Shown here in pieces: positions 9,064 through 18,095 of a stretch of DNA of 64,000 bases. The position numbers were made by a program, and so were the translations under genes. How positions within the stretch are numbered: the stretch's first letter is position 1; each line of letters starts with the position of its first letter. Under the pieces are notes generated by a model. The model searched no databases. It worked only from the letters and a program-made list of their open reading frames with translations, and was not told the DNA's origin. The stretch is from Sphingomonas sp. dw_22 (GTDB lineage: Bacteria > Pseudomonadota > Alphaproteobacteria > Sphingomonadales > Sphingomonadaceae), in the NCBI RefSeq assembly GCF_018449795.1, contig NZ_JAAVVE010000001.1:62001-126000 (forward strand), read 5' to 3'.

Positions 9064-9475
9064 CGGGCACGTCCCCCGGATGTAAAACCTAAGTATGAAA
9101 GATAAATCTCAAGAATAGAATAAATAACATTCCACTATCGATTAATATAAACAGACCGATCTGCATGTCCTCGCATGACCATCGGACATGCGACCGCGGC
9201 ATGCCGCCGGAGCCTGCAGTCCAAGTCGATGGAACGGATCGGCAAGAGGAGCAAGGGACAACGATGCTCAAGCCTGCCGACATACCGCTGCCCTTCAATC
9301 GGAGGTCCGCGCGACGTCAGCGGCGCATCGGCAGCTAACTGATCGCCCTGGGCACGAGCCCCGCCGGAACACCAGTATCATCGACTCCAAGGGGGCGGTC
9401 CCGCCGCCCCCGTCGGGGAGGTGCGCCCAACGTCCGGGGGATGCCGGACGCCAACTGCCACGAAGGAGACCGACA
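9064..9475. other. Long leader region with an AT-rich stretch and GC hairpins
   Basis: This 412-bp stretch has no convincing gene. It begins with a strongly AT-rich segment (about 9080-9160), a plausible promoter region. Overlapping inverted repeats follow at 9163-9193 (GCATGTC/GACATGC and TCGCATG/CATGCGA). Two GC-rich hairpins then occur close to the downstream ribosome-binding site: GGGGGCGG/CCGCCCCC at 9391-9411 and CGTCCGG/CCGGACG at 9431-9450. They could form a structured 5' leader of the esterase gene. No T-run follows either, so they are not classical terminators. Confidence 0.4.
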
Positions 9476-10575
9476 GTGACGAAGCCAAATAGCCGGACCG
9501 GTGGTCCCACGCAGCGCAACACCCACCGAACCACTGCACGCCTTCTGAAGCTCACCACCATCTTCGCAGGAGTAATGACCATGACCGAGACTGCACTCGC
9601 CCAGGACATTGCCAATGACTCGCACCTCGACCCGCAGGTGCGCGCCTTTCTGACGGAAGTGAAAAGGATCCCAGCCCGTTCTGGGAACTGCCGCAGCCCA
9701 AGCCGCAGGAAGTGCTGAAGGCCCTGCAAAACCAGACTCCGGTCGACATGTCGGGCGTCACCACCACCGAGCGGACGATCACACAGGACGGCCGCACGGT
9801 GGAGATTTACATCATGAAGCCCGAGCAGGTGACTGGCAAGCCGGGCGTGCTGCTGTTCATTCATGGCGGCGTATGGATCATCGGTAACTTCGCCAACCAC
9901 CAGCGGCTGCTGCGCGACCTGGTCGTCAAGTCGGGACAGATCGGCGTGTTCGTCGAATACACGCCCCTGCCGCAGGCCAAGTTTCCCACGCAACTGGAGG
10001 AATCCTATGCCGCGCTGAAATGGGTGCATGAACATGGCGCCGAGATCGGCGCCGAGATCGGCGCCGACGGCAGCCGCATCGCGGTCGCCGGCAATTCGGT
10101 GGGCGGCAACATGACTGCGGCGATCGCGCTGATGGCGAAGGATCGCAATGGCCCCAAGATCAGCTACCAAGTGCTGCTGATCCCGGCGACGGATGCGAGC
10201 GTCGACACTGCATCCTATCATGCGTTCGCCAGCGGCTTCTTCCTGGCGCGCGCCTTCATGAAATATGGCTGGGATCTCTATGCTCCCGACGCCGATGCGC
10301 GCAACAATCCTTATGTCTCGCCGCTGCGGGCCGGCGACGCGGAACTGAAGGGGCTGCCGCCCGCGCTCGTGATCACCGCCGAGAATGATCCGCTCCGCGA
10401 CGAGGGGGAAGCCTATGCCCACAAGCTGATGGGTGCCGGCGTCGAGGTGGCGGCGATGCGCTACAACGGCACGATCCACGACTTCGTGGCGCTAAACGCG
10501 CTGCGGCATGTGCCGACCACCGAAGCGGCACTGCAGCAGGTCGCCGACGGCATTCGCGAGCATCTGTCCCGCTGA
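9476..10575 (+). pseudogene. Secreted alpha/beta hydrolase (HSL-type esterase), disrupted by a frameshift
   Basis: GTG at 9476, preceded by AAGGAGA, opens a frame with a signal peptide ending near ETALAQ and then HLDPQVRAFLTEV. The frame then goes wrong and stops at about 9718. Shifting one base near 9660-9664 restores KDPSPFWELPQP, which runs straight into the main hydrolase body. The body has the HGG oxyanion motif (HGGVWIIG), nucleophile GNSVGGN, acid in ENDPLRDEG and the HDF histidine, the hormone-sensitive-lipase family triad. The break sits in a short A-run (GTGAAAAGG), so one missing A explains it. There is also a 12-bp tandem duplication at 10039-10062 (EIGA repeated). An alternative start at 9712 would give a protein without signal peptide or cap. 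Confidence 0.7.
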
Positions 10576-10590
10576 ATAACCGCACGAAAA

Positions 10591-10620
10591 AGGGCTGGCG
10601 CCAGCCACGGCGCCAGCCCT
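10591..10620. terminator. Strong GC hairpin after the esterase gene
   Basis: AGGGCTGGCGC at 10591-10601 pairs perfectly with GCGCCAGCCCT at 10610-10620, leaving an 8-base loop. Five A residues precede the stem on the + strand, giving a T-run for minus-strand transcripts. The + strand side lacks a T-run. It probably terminates the esterase transcript and blocks leftward read-through. Confidence 0.65.
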
Positions 10621-11457
10621 CACGCATGGAAGAGTTTCGCGCGACGGCCCGGCATTGTCGAAATCACCGAGCCGAGAACTTCGTGTTCGGCTTCTTGTCC
10701 CTTTAGCCCAAAGCTTGCGGGCGATCCGACACCTATCGATGTTCAGGCAGTACGCTCCAGCTTTGGTCCCACAATCTGGTGGTACGATTGGGCGAGGTGG
10801 GTGTGTGAAGTTCTGGCATTTCATAGACTCTCGAACACCGGCCCGGAGCGGCCAGCCTTCCGTCGAACGCCCGCTATCCGGAGGAGACCGAATACCTCTG
10901 AACGACGATGGACAGCACTGCTTCAACCGTCGCCCTCACGCCTGCGCCCCACCGGCCGGCGCCCAACGACTTTCGCGCCGCTTTGGCAGCAATCAGGTCC
11001 GTAGGAGAATTCGTGGGAGCAACATAGGATTGGAAGTCATCCAAGGGGAATTCTTTTGTGTATTTTCAGATCTTTGAGCCCCCATTTGGATCCCCTCCAT
11101 TCTCCCAAAGGCACGTTTTTCGAGTCCCGTAGATCGTTTCGAGATTCCACGGCAATCGATGCGGATATCCTAAAATCAATCGATTCTCTTCGCATCTGTC
11201 TTCCCCATCCTTGTTAGCCGATCACGTCGGCATTTGCATTTTACGCAATGATAGTAACATATTGATATTTTTAAAGTTACATGCATTATTGCCGGTCGGA
11301 GCAGGAAGTCGAGCTGCGGCGACGCCCTCGGGGGCGAGCCTGCGGGGCGAGATTCGCCGTTGGCGGCGATCAACAATCAGGTTTCGATTGCGGAGCGCGT
11401 GGCCGGAAGGACTCGGGGCTCCCCTCTTCCCCGTGCTCCGCCCGCAAAAGTCCGGAC
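10621..11457. other. Convergent intergenic region with no convincing gene
   Basis: About 840 bp lie between the ends of the rightward esterase and the leftward citrate-transporter gene. The candidate frames here lack ribosome-binding sites and recognisable domains. Base composition is uneven, with an AT-rich segment around 11030-11290 unlike the flanking genes. TTGGA/TCCAA forms a short inverted repeat near 11030. I could not identify an RNA gene, attachment site or insertion sequence. It may be degraded foreign sequence. Confidence 0.4.
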
Positions 11458-12771
11458 TTATCGCCGCAGGGGGAACACGCCGGTAACAAGCCCAACCACC
11501 AGGAAAACGCCACAAGCGCCGAGCCCCCATTTCCAAGTAAACCGCTGGTGATCGCCCAGATCAATGTCCGTCTGGCCGACAAGCAGATAGGTGGAGGCGA
11601 CTAGAGGGCTCAATAAATGTATCTGCTGGCCTACCAGGGAGGCCCTGGCCATCTCCACCGGGCCGATGCCATAGGTGACGCCGGTCTGGGCAAGTACGGG
11701 GAGCATGCCAAAGTAAAATGCGTCATTGGAGATAAGCACGGTGAAAGGGATGCTCACGATCGCCACGATCGGAGCCATATATGGTCCCAGCCAGGACGGG
11801 ATGATCCCCAGAACAGTGCCCGCCATCGCATCAACCATCTTGGTGCCCGAAAGAACGCCCGTGAACACGCCAGCCGCGAAAACAAGGCTCGCAGTGCCCA
11901 TCGCGTTACCCGCATGCGCGGCGATACGCGCGCGCTGCATGTCGAGCTGAGGATAATTGACCATCGCCGCGAGGGCGAAGGCCAACATGAAGAGCGGAAC
12001 CAAGGGGATCACGCCCGTAATCAGGAATACCAGAAGCGCGCAGGTCAGCCCCAGGTTCACCCAGAACAGCGCGGGCCGCTTCAGGCTCAGATCTCCCCCA
12101 GCCTCCTCGGCAACGACCTCTTCGGCGATTTCGCTGTCGGGCTCGCAAGGCATGCTCGCCAGGCGCCGGCGCTCCCTCAAGCCAAGCCGCCAGGCCACGA
12201 AGAAAGTCCAAGCCGCCGTCGCCGCCATCGCGGGAATGAGCGGCACGAAAACGTCCCGTGCGTCGACATGCAACGCGGTCGCGGCGCGGACGGTCGGGCC
12301 GCCCCAGGGGGCGATGTTCATCACCGCGCTCGCCATTATCAGCAGGCATGCAAGAACCCGCCGATCCATCCGCAAATGACGATAGAGCGGCAGCAGGGCC
12401 GCGATGCAGATCATATAGGCTGTGGTGCCATCGCCATCGAGGCTGACGATCAGGCAAAGCCCCACAGTGCCCAGCGCGACCTTCACCGGATCGCCATGCA
12501 CCAGGCGCACGATCGTGCGGATCAGCGGATCGAACAGCCCGGCATCCATCATGATCCCGAAATAGAGGATCGCGAAGAGCAGCATCACGCCCGTGGGCGC
12601 CAGGCTGCGGACGCCCTCGATCATCATCTCGCCGAGCCCGGCATGGAAACCGGCGGCCAAGGCGAACAGCGTGGGGATCAACATCAACGCGAGGAGCGCC
12701 GAGAGCCGCTTCGTCATGACCAGCGTCATGAAGGTCGCGACCATCGCAAAGGCGATCAGTGCCAGCGGCAT
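11458..12771 (-). CDS. CitMHS-family citrate (metal-citrate) transporter
   Basis: A roughly 437-residue inner-membrane carrier with about 11-12 hydrophobic segments. The family signature VSLDGDGTTAYMICIAALLP is near residue 115, followed by MNIAPWGGPTVRAA. Both are characteristic of CitMHS proteins, which take up citrate complexed with Mg2+ or other divalent metals. The frame can also start five codons upstream at 12786, but a GGGGGA stretch lies at suitable distance from ATG 12771. It lies just downstream of a siderophore-type TonB receptor on the same strand, with a gap of about 140 bp, so both may serve import of a citrate-containing compound. Substrate assignment is by family. Confidence 0.82.
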   Translation of the reverse strand: MPLALIAFAMVATFMTLVMTKRLSALLALMLIPTLFALAAGFHAGLGEMMIEGVRSLAPTGVMLLFAILYFGIMMDAGLFDPLIRTIVRLVHGDPVKVALGTVGLCLIVSLDGDGTTAYMICIAALLPLYRHLRMDRRVLACLLIMASAVMNIAPWGGPTVRAATALHVDARDVFVPLIPAMAATAAWTFFVAWRLGLRERRRLASMPCEPDSEIAEEVVAEEAGGDLSLKRPALFWVNLGLTCALLVFLITGVIPLVPLFMLAFALAAMVNYPQLDMQRARIAAHAGNAMGTASLVFAAGVFTGVLSGTKMVDAMAGTVLGIIPSWLGPYMAPIVAIVSIPFTVLISNDAFYFGMLPVLAQTGVTYGIGPVEMARASLVGQQIHLLSPLVASTYLLVGQTDIDLGDHQRFTWKWGLGACGVFLVVGLVTGVFPLRR

Positions 12772-12910
12772 CCACCCATCCCCCATGCCGGCTTCATCGT
12801 TCGCGACCGGTCTTCCGACCGGATATTCCCGGCCGATTTCTTATCGACTTTTCAACACGAACGCCCCGCCGTGCCGCCCCTTCCGGAGCGCGCACGACCG
12901 GGCTCGCGGT

Positions 12911-15184
12911 TCACATATCCACCGAGATGGAGAACTTCACAACCGAAGGCATGCCCTGCGCCACGAAGTCCGCACCGGCGGTCGCCCAATAGCGGCGATC
13001 GCCGACATTCTCCCAGTTCAGCCGGAAATTGGTCTTGGTGCCCGAAATCTCGGTCGCATAGCCCAGGCCCAGGTTGAACGTGGTGTAGCCGGGCACGATA
13101 ATCAGGTTCTGCGCGTTGAGCGCGCGGCTTCCAACATGGAACACCCCGGCATCGACACTTAACCCCGGCACCAGGGAGCTGAACTTATAGTTCGCCGCCA
13201 GCGAGAACGTATTCTTGGGGGCGCCGTCCACCCGGTTGCCGACATTGGTGGTCGTCTGGCAGCGCAGCGCTTCCGCATTCGCCGCCGGCACCGCCGTCGT
13301 GCAGCTTCCGTTGTTGTTGTAGAGAGGAAGCCCCGCGCCATTGCTCGAAAGCGTGGTCGGCGATCCTTCGGTATATTCGGTATCGAGGATCAGCCCGGTG
13401 GCATAAATCGTCAGTTCCGGCGTGACCTCGCCAGTCGCGCTGAATTCGACGCCTCGATAGGACTGGCGCCCATCGATCACATAGACATTGGCGCCGTTCA
13501 CATAAGCCGCGCCACGATTGATGTCGAAATAGGCCGCCGTCAGCAGCACGCCCCGCTTCGGCTCGACCTTGACGCCCGCCTCATACTGCCGGCTTTCCGA
13601 CGGCGGGAGCTGTACGCCCGAATTGATCGCGGTGGTCGGAGCCAGCGGCGTCGGCTCGAGGCCCTCGATATAGGTACCGTAGACGCTCGCCCACGACGTC
13701 GGCTTGGCCACGGCGCCATAGGAAAAGGACGTCGGCTTGCCGTGGAACGTGACCAGCCCGGTCGCACGCTGCGATTCGGTATAGTCGGAGAAACGCACGC
13801 CGCCGAGCAGATCCAGGAACGAACCCACGCTCAGCCGATCGAACACATAATAGCCAATATCGTCGACGCGAACCTTGCGAACGTCTCCGGTGCCATAGTC
13901 CGGCCGCGCGAAGGGTACGTCGGGGAAACTCAGCGGATCGGCAATGTTCTGGACGAAGGTCTTGTTGACCGTGTTGGGATTGTCGCGGTCGCGGATATTC
14001 TCCGAGGCGCCGATCAGAATGTTGTTGGTGAGGATACCCAGCTTGACCACGCCGGCCAGTTCGGCGCGGTAATTCTTGTTGAAATTGCGCTCGCGCGGCG
14101 CGTTGCCGATCGTGAGCGTATAATTGTCATTGCCCAGAGGCTTGCCGAAATCGATATAGCCGGCCTTGCGATAGCGCGTCATGTCCGACGTGCCGTAGCT
14201 CGCGCTCAATTCCCAGGCAGGCGAGAATTTCCAGCGCATACCGGCAAGGACGTTGGTTTCGTCGCCATAGGTCTTCACCCAATCGCCCGCGCCGAAATTC
14301 AGGCTGTTGCTGCGAAGCGCCGGCAGCGCCGCGGTCGGATCCGGATTGCCGGCCGTCTGCGGCGGCTTGGTGGTGTAGCGGTACGTCGGCGGCTCGCCGG
14401 CGTTGGTGTAGATCCGCTCGACATCGAGGGTGAAGGTCAGGTTGCTCGCCGGCTTCACGTCGAACGCGCCGGAAAGCAGCGAACGGCGGCCCTTGGTGTC
14501 GTCGATGCCGGAATCGAGATGGACATAGGCGGCGTTCAGCCGCGCGCCGAACACGCCGTCGCCCCAGGTATTGCCGTAATCGAGCGTGCCACCGATCTGC
14601 CCGGCGCTGCTGCCGATGACCGAGGCGCTGATCGACTGGATCGGCGTCGGCCGCTCCGTGGTCAGGTTGACGATGCCTGACGGAGTGGTGAAGCCATAAT
14701 AGAGCGCCGAAGCACCTTTCAACGCCTCGACACGTTCCTTGTTCTCCAGCGGCAGACCGACCAGGTTGATGACCGGCAGCGTGCCGTTCAGGCGATAGTT
14801 GCCGCGATTGTCGATATCGATGCCCCGGATCGCGAGGCTGCTGTAGAAGGTGGAGGAAATCTGCGAGGTCGAGACGCCCGCCGAATTCTTGAGCGCGTCG
14901 CCGACCGACAGCGCCTGCTGGTTGTCGATCAGCGTCCTGGGAATGACCGAGATAGTGAGCGGCACGTCCAGCGGACGGGCGCCGCGAAAGCTGCCGACCT
15001 GCACCGCCTCGGTGCCGGTACGGTCGCCAGTGACGACGATCTCGTCGAGCGCGGCCTGGCTGCCTTCCTGGGCCTGGGCCCCGGAATCCTGTGTATCAAC
15101 GGTCGTCGTCTGCGCGGACGCAGATTGCGCGATTAGCGCGATGGCAGCGACGCTGCTCGCCATCAAAAGCCTAGTAGTCACCAT
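12911..15184 (-). CDS. TonB-dependent siderophore-type receptor
   Basis: A 757-residue outer-membrane receptor. A signal peptide ends near SASAQ (residue 25), with a TonB box DEIVVTG at about 48-53. The plug domain reads RPLDVPLTISVIPRTLIDNQQ, the typical start of the FpvA/FecA-like ferric-siderophore subfamily. A 22-strand barrel region runs to the C-terminus. I chose ATG 15184 because of the GGGAGGT ribosome-binding site and signal peptide; the longer frame upstream is antisense of the neighbouring gene. It is divergent from an OCD-family gene and followed by a citrate transporter. It may import an iron-chelator-like compound whose organic part is used by the surrounding catabolic genes. 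Confidence 0.88.
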   Translation of the reverse strand: MVTTRLLMASSVAAIALIAQSASAQTTTVDTQDSGAQAQEGSQAALDEIVVTGDRTGTEAVQVGSFRGARPLDVPLTISVIPRTLIDNQQALSVGDALKNSAGVSTSQISSTFYSSLAIRGIDIDNRGNYRLNGTLPVINLVGLPLENKERVEALKGASALYYGFTTPSGIVNLTTERPTPIQSISASVIGSSAGQIGGTLDYGNTWGDGVFGARLNAAYVHLDSGIDDTKGRRSLLSGAFDVKPASNLTFTLDVERIYTNAGEPPTYRYTTKPPQTAGNPDPTAALPALRSNSLNFGAGDWVKTYGDETNVLAGMRWKFSPAWELSASYGTSDMTRYRKAGYIDFGKPLGNDNYTLTIGNAPRERNFNKNYRAELAGVVKLGILTNNILIGASENIRDRDNPNTVNKTFVQNIADPLSFPDVPFARPDYGTGDVRKVRVDDIGYYVFDRLSVGSFLDLLGGVRFSDYTESQRATGLVTFHGKPTSFSYGAVAKPTSWASVYGTYIEGLEPTPLAPTTAINSGVQLPPSESRQYEAGVKVEPKRGVLLTAAYFDINRGAAYVNGANVYVIDGRQSYRGVEFSATGEVTPELTIYATGLILDTEYTEGSPTTLSSNGAGLPLYNNNGSCTTAVPAANAEALRCQTTTNVGNRVDGAPKNTFSLAANYKFSSLVPGLSVDAGVFHVGSRALNAQNLIIVPGYTTFNLGLGYATEISGTKTNFRLNWENVGDRRYWATAGADFVAQGMPSVVKFSISVDM

Positions 15185-15257
15185 TTTTACCTCCCTGAGT
15201 GTCCCCGCGGACCGCCCGCTCACGCGGGTCATGTATTTTCGACGATGGTAATGATAG

Positions 15258-15286
15258 ATTGTACTATGTAAAGCAATAAATACATT
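15258..15286. promoter_or_regulatory. Operator-like element between TonB receptor and OCD-family gene
   Basis: ATTGTACTAT at 15258-15267 is identical to the left arm of the perfect palindrome at 25392-25419. After a 6-base spacer comes CAATAAATACATT, an imperfect version of the right arm. It lies in the divergent TonB receptor/OCD promoter. The right arm is one base out of register, so this is a weaker member of the same operator class. Confidence 0.4.
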
Positions 15287-15308
15287 GGATCGGATCAGGG
15301 AGCCGGAC

Positions 15309-16226
15309 ATGCGGACCGTCGAACTCGAAGCCCTTCTGGATGCGGTCGAAGAGCTCCCCCTGATGCGCGAGCTGGAAGCGGCGTTCATCCGCCTCAGCGC
15401 GGGCGAAGCGCAGGTCATGGCGGTCGGCCATCTCGCGTTCGACGCGCGATCCGGCGATTGCCACGTCAAGGGCGCGCATCTGGCCGGGGACGATCTCTTC
15501 GCCGTCAAGTTCGTCAACAGCTTCGCTGCACCGGCGAGCGGCAAGCCCGGAAGTGACGGCTTCATCCTCCTGTCGAGTGCCGAAACGGGACAGGCCGTGG
15601 CCTTGCTCCGCGATCATGGCGCGCTGACCGACATCCGCACCGCGCTGACCGGCGCGATCGTCGCGCGGGCCATAGCGGCCGACGATACGCGCACGCTGGG
15701 TATCGTCGGCTCCGGCAAGCAGGCGAAAATGCAAGCCGAGGCGATCAGGCGTCACTTGCCGATCGAGCGGATCCTAGTATCAGCGCGACAACCCGACCGC
15801 GCCGAAGCGCTCGCTGCCACGCTGGGCGGCGCGGCAGCCGGTCTGGAGCAGCTTTGCGCGGAATCGGACTTTATCGTGACGGCCACCGCCGCGCGAGCGC
15901 CGCTGATTCACGCCGGATGGGTGCGGCCGGGAACCCGGATCATTGCGCTCGGCGCGGATGCGCCGGGCAAGCAGGAACTCGACCCGGCGCTTGTCGCATC
16001 TGCCGCAGTGGTGGTCGATTCACGTGCGCAATGCTTCGATCATGGCGAGGCGGGCTGGGCGGTGCGCGCCGGCCAGCTCGATCCGGATGCCGTAATCGAG
16101 CTGGGCGAATTACTCGCGAGGGGCGATCGGTTTCCGGCCGATCAAACGGTCGTCACCGATCTTACCGGCGTCGCCGTCCAGGATCTCGCCATCGCCAAGG
16201 CGGTCTGGATGCGATTGGCGGGCTAG
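15309..16226 (+). CDS. Ornithine cyclodeaminase/mu-crystallin family protein
   Basis: A 305-residue NAD(P)-dependent enzyme of the OCD family, which includes ornithine cyclodeaminase, 1-pyrroline-2-carboxylate reductase, alanine dehydrogenase, iminosuccinate reductase and EutC. VKFVNSF lies near residue 65, HGALTDIRTALTGAI near 105, the Rossmann motif TLGIVGSGKQAKMQ near 135, and ALGADAPGKQELDP near 215. ATG 15309 follows a GGGAG; a TTG further upstream at 15285 is less likely. It differs clearly from the longer ornithine cyclodeaminase encoded convergently next to it, with which it overlaps by 4 bp at the 3' end. The exact substrate cannot be told; a ketimine reductase or EutC-like role is as likely as cyclodeamination. 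Confidence 0.82.
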   Translation: MRTVELEALLDAVEELPLMRELEAAFIRLSAGEAQVMAVGHLAFDARSGDCHVKGAHLAGDDLFAVKFVNSFAAPASGKPGSDGFILLSSAETGQAVALLRDHGALTDIRTALTGAIVARAIAADDTRTLGIVGSGKQAKMQAEAIRRHLPIERILVSARQPDRAEALAATLGGAAAGLEQLCAESDFIVTATAARAPLIHAGWVRPGTRIIALGADAPGKQELDPALVASAAVVVDSRAQCFDHGEAGWAVRAGQLDPDAVIELGELLARGDRFPADQTVVTDLTGVAVQDLAIAKAVWMRLAG

Positions 16227-17257
16227 GCCGCCGCCGCTTCGACCGGCACTGAGCGGACCAGGCCGAAGAGATCGCGGGGATCGGCGGGCTGCGCCAGCAG
16301 GTCGATCTCGCGGTGGAAACGCGGATCCTGCGTCGCATCGGCAAGGTAGCGTAGCGCCGCGAAGTCCTCGATCGCGAAACCGACCGAATCGAACAGCGTG
16401 ATCTCGTCCGCATGACGGCGGCCTGGCGCCTCGCCGGCAATCACGCGCCACAACTCGGTGACTGGGAAATCGGCAGGCATCTGCTGAATCTCGCCCTCGA
16501 TCCTGGTCTGCGGATGATATTCGACGAAGACGCTCGCCCTGTCGAGGATCGCGGGCTGGAGCTCGGTCTTGCCCGGGCAGTCGCCGCCCACCGCATTCAG
16601 GTGCATGCCCGCGCCGACCATATTATCCGAGAGGATGGTCGCCAGCTTCTTGTCGGCGGTGACGGTGGTGACGATGTCGGCGCCGTCCACAGCCTCCGGC
16701 GCGGATCGCGCGACATGGATGCGGAAGCCCCTGCCCTCAAGGTTGCGCACGAACTTGGCAGCGGCTGCCGGATCGACGTCATAGACACGCAGACGATCGA
16801 CCCCCTGCATCGCGCCGAACGCGATCGCCTGGAATTCGGATTGTGCACCCAAGCCGATAATGGCCATGCACCTGGCATCAGGGCGCGCAAGATGGCGCGC
16901 GGCGAGCGCCGACATCGCGGCCGTGCGCAGCGCCGTCGTGATCGTCATTTCCGCGATCAGATGCGGATAGCCGGTTGCGACATCTGCAAGCACGCCGAAC
17001 CCCGTCACCGTCTGCAGCCCCGCTTCGAAATTGCGCGGATGGCCGTTCACATATTTGAAGCCAAAAGCTTCCGCATCGGCGATCGGCATCAGTTCGATCA
17101 CGCCGTCACTCGAATGGCTGGCGAAGCGCGGCGACTTGTCGAACGCCGCCCAGCGCCGATAGTCCGCTTCGATATACTCCGCGATGTCACAGAGCACCGT
17201 CTCGATTCCGCGCGCGCGCACCAGCGCCGCGACATGCCCGACTTCCACCAATCGCAT
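16223..17257 (-). CDS. ocd: Ornithine cyclodeaminase
   Basis: A 344-residue protein of the length of Pseudomonas-type ornithine cyclodeaminases, which convert L-ornithine to L-proline plus ammonia using bound NAD. It contains FKYVNGHPRN, the long stretch TVTGFGVLADVATGYPHLI, EMTITTALRTAA, the Rossmann motif AIIGLGAQSEFQA and AVGGDCPGKTEL, in the order found in true Ocd proteins. ATG 17257 follows GGGAGAC. It is divergent from an AsnC/Lrp regulator with a clear inverted repeat between them, so it is probably controlled by that regulator in response to an amino acid. Confidence 0.88.
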   Translation of the reverse strand: MRLVEVGHVAALVRARGIETVLCDIAEYIEADYRRWAAFDKSPRFASHSSDGVIELMPIADAEAFGFKYVNGHPRNFEAGLQTVTGFGVLADVATGYPHLIAEMTITTALRTAAMSALAARHLARPDARCMAIIGLGAQSEFQAIAFGAMQGVDRLRVYDVDPAAAAKFVRNLEGRGFRIHVARSAPEAVDGADIVTTVTADKKLATILSDNMVGAGMHLNAVGGDCPGKTELQPAILDRASVFVEYHPQTRIEGEIQQMPADFPVTELWRVIAGEAPGRRHADEITLFDSVGFAIEDFAALRYLADATQDPRFHREIDLLAQPADPRDLFGLVRSVPVEAAAA

Positions 17258-17312
17258 AGCCTGTCTCCCATTCCGACGAGACGAAAATGGCGCAGATATG
17301 TGTCGCGCTAAA

Positions 17313-17338
17313 TTGCACTATTGCATCATGAAGTGCAA
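17313..17338. promoter_or_regulatory. Inverted repeat TTGCACT-N12-AGTGCAA between ocd and the AsnC regulator gene
   Basis: Seven-base perfect arms are separated by 12 bases in the divergent ocd/asnC promoter. The left flank (ATTGCACTATTG) and the arm spacing match the palindrome at 25392-25419 (TTGTACT-N12-AGTACAA), with one change per arm. This fits an operator recognised by a regulator encoded nearby, either the AsnC-family protein or GntR-1. Confidence 0.6.
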
Positions 17339-17379
17339 AAAGGTTGACAAATTGCCCTGTCGAGACGAGCATTCTTCAT

Positions 17380-17802
17380 ATGCAGCCGCTGGACTCGGTC
17401 GATCGCCGCCTGATCGCGGAACTGCGCGTCGACGCACGCGCACCCGTCTCTCACCTCGCCAAACGCGTGGGAGTCTCGCGTGCGACCGCAGAAAAGCGGA
17501 TCGCGCGGATGATCGCCACCGGCGCCATATTGGGTTTCACGGTGCGTGCGCGAGATGATGTGCGCGGCGAAGTGCGCGCAGTGATGCTCATCGAAGTCGC
17601 CGGCCGATCGACGAGCGCGGTGATCCATAGCCTGAAGGGCATGCCCGAATTACGGACGCTGCACACCACGAATGGTGGCTGGGATCTCGTCGCGGAGATC
17701 GAGGTGGAAACACTCGCCGAATTCGACCGCGTGCTGCGCGAAGTACGCAGCATCGACGGAGTGCTCAACAGCGAAACCAGCCTGTTGCTAAGTTCGGCCT
17801 AG
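17380..17802 (+). CDS. Lrp/AsnC-family transcriptional regulator
   Basis: A 140-residue Lrp/AsnC regulator. The N-terminal HTH reads LDSVDRRLIAELRVDARAPV, then LAKRVGVSRATAEKRIARM. The C-terminal RAM ligand domain contains GGWDLVAEIEV. ATG 17380 is chosen because it places the HTH at the N-terminus; an upstream TTG would add 12 unneeded residues. Such proteins bind amino acids and usually control adjacent amino-acid genes. Divergence from ornithine cyclodeaminase makes ornithine or a related amino acid the likely effector, which is inferred. Confidence 0.9.
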   Translation: MQPLDSVDRRLIAELRVDARAPVSHLAKRVGVSRATAEKRIARMIATGAILGFTVRARDDVRGEVRAVMLIEVAGRSTSAVIHSLKGMPELRTLHTTNGGWDLVAEIEVETLAEFDRVLREVRSIDGVLNSETSLLLSSA

Positions 17803-18095
17803 ATGGAAATACCGATCGGCAGGCCGTGCTCCACCACAGGCTTCGAAGCGAAGAAATCGCCGACAAGCTCGCGCCATCGGGCGAAACCGGCGGTTTCGCG
17901 AAACGCTTCATGCGCCGCGACATCGGCCCATTCCACGATCAGCCAATAGCAGGCAGGAGCCTCGTGCGAGCGCAGCAGACGCATCGCCGAGCATCCTGTC
18001 GCGGCACGGAATTCGGGCACCGCACGACGCGCTCCGGCCTCAAAGGCGGCCTCACTGCCCGCGCGCACTTCGATACGGGCTATTTCCGTCGCCAT
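17799..18095 (-). CDS. Antibiotic-biosynthesis-monooxygenase (ABM) domain protein
   Basis: A 98-residue protein with the ferredoxin-like ABM fold: EIARIEVRAGSEAAFEAG at the N-terminus, a central YWLIVEWAD strand and HEAFRETAGFARW near the end. Family members include quinol monooxygenases and dimeric barrel proteins without a known reaction. It is the last gene of a four-gene unit (dehydrogenase, aldehyde dehydrogenase, cupin, ABM). The start may be GTG 18098 or ATG 18095; both overlap the cupin stop, and the GAGGA ribosome-binding site is better placed for 18095. Its function in the pathway is unknown. Confidence 0.75.
   Translation of the reverse strand: MATEIARIEVRAGSEAAFEAGARRAVPEFRAATGCSAMRLLRSHEAPACYWLIVEWADVAAHEAFRETAGFARWRELVGDFFASKPVVEHGLPIGISI

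Noticed and set aside
10039..10062. Two tandem copies of GCCGAGATCGGC as a possible repeat element
   Set aside because: It is an in-frame four-residue duplication inside the esterase gene, not a dispersed repeat.
10655..11077. 140-residue frame in the convergent gap (and an antisense frame at 10492-10926)
   Set aside because: No ribosome-binding site, no domain, and composition unlike a real protein. Kept only as an unexplained region.
11617..13077. 486-residue frame opposite the CitMHS gene
   Set aside because: Low-complexity His/Arg/Asp-rich translation typical of antisense frames; the minus strand has a clear membrane carrier.
16412..17311. 299-residue frame opposite ornithine cyclodeaminase
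   Set aside because: Mirror frame of a strongly supported enzyme; no coding evidence.
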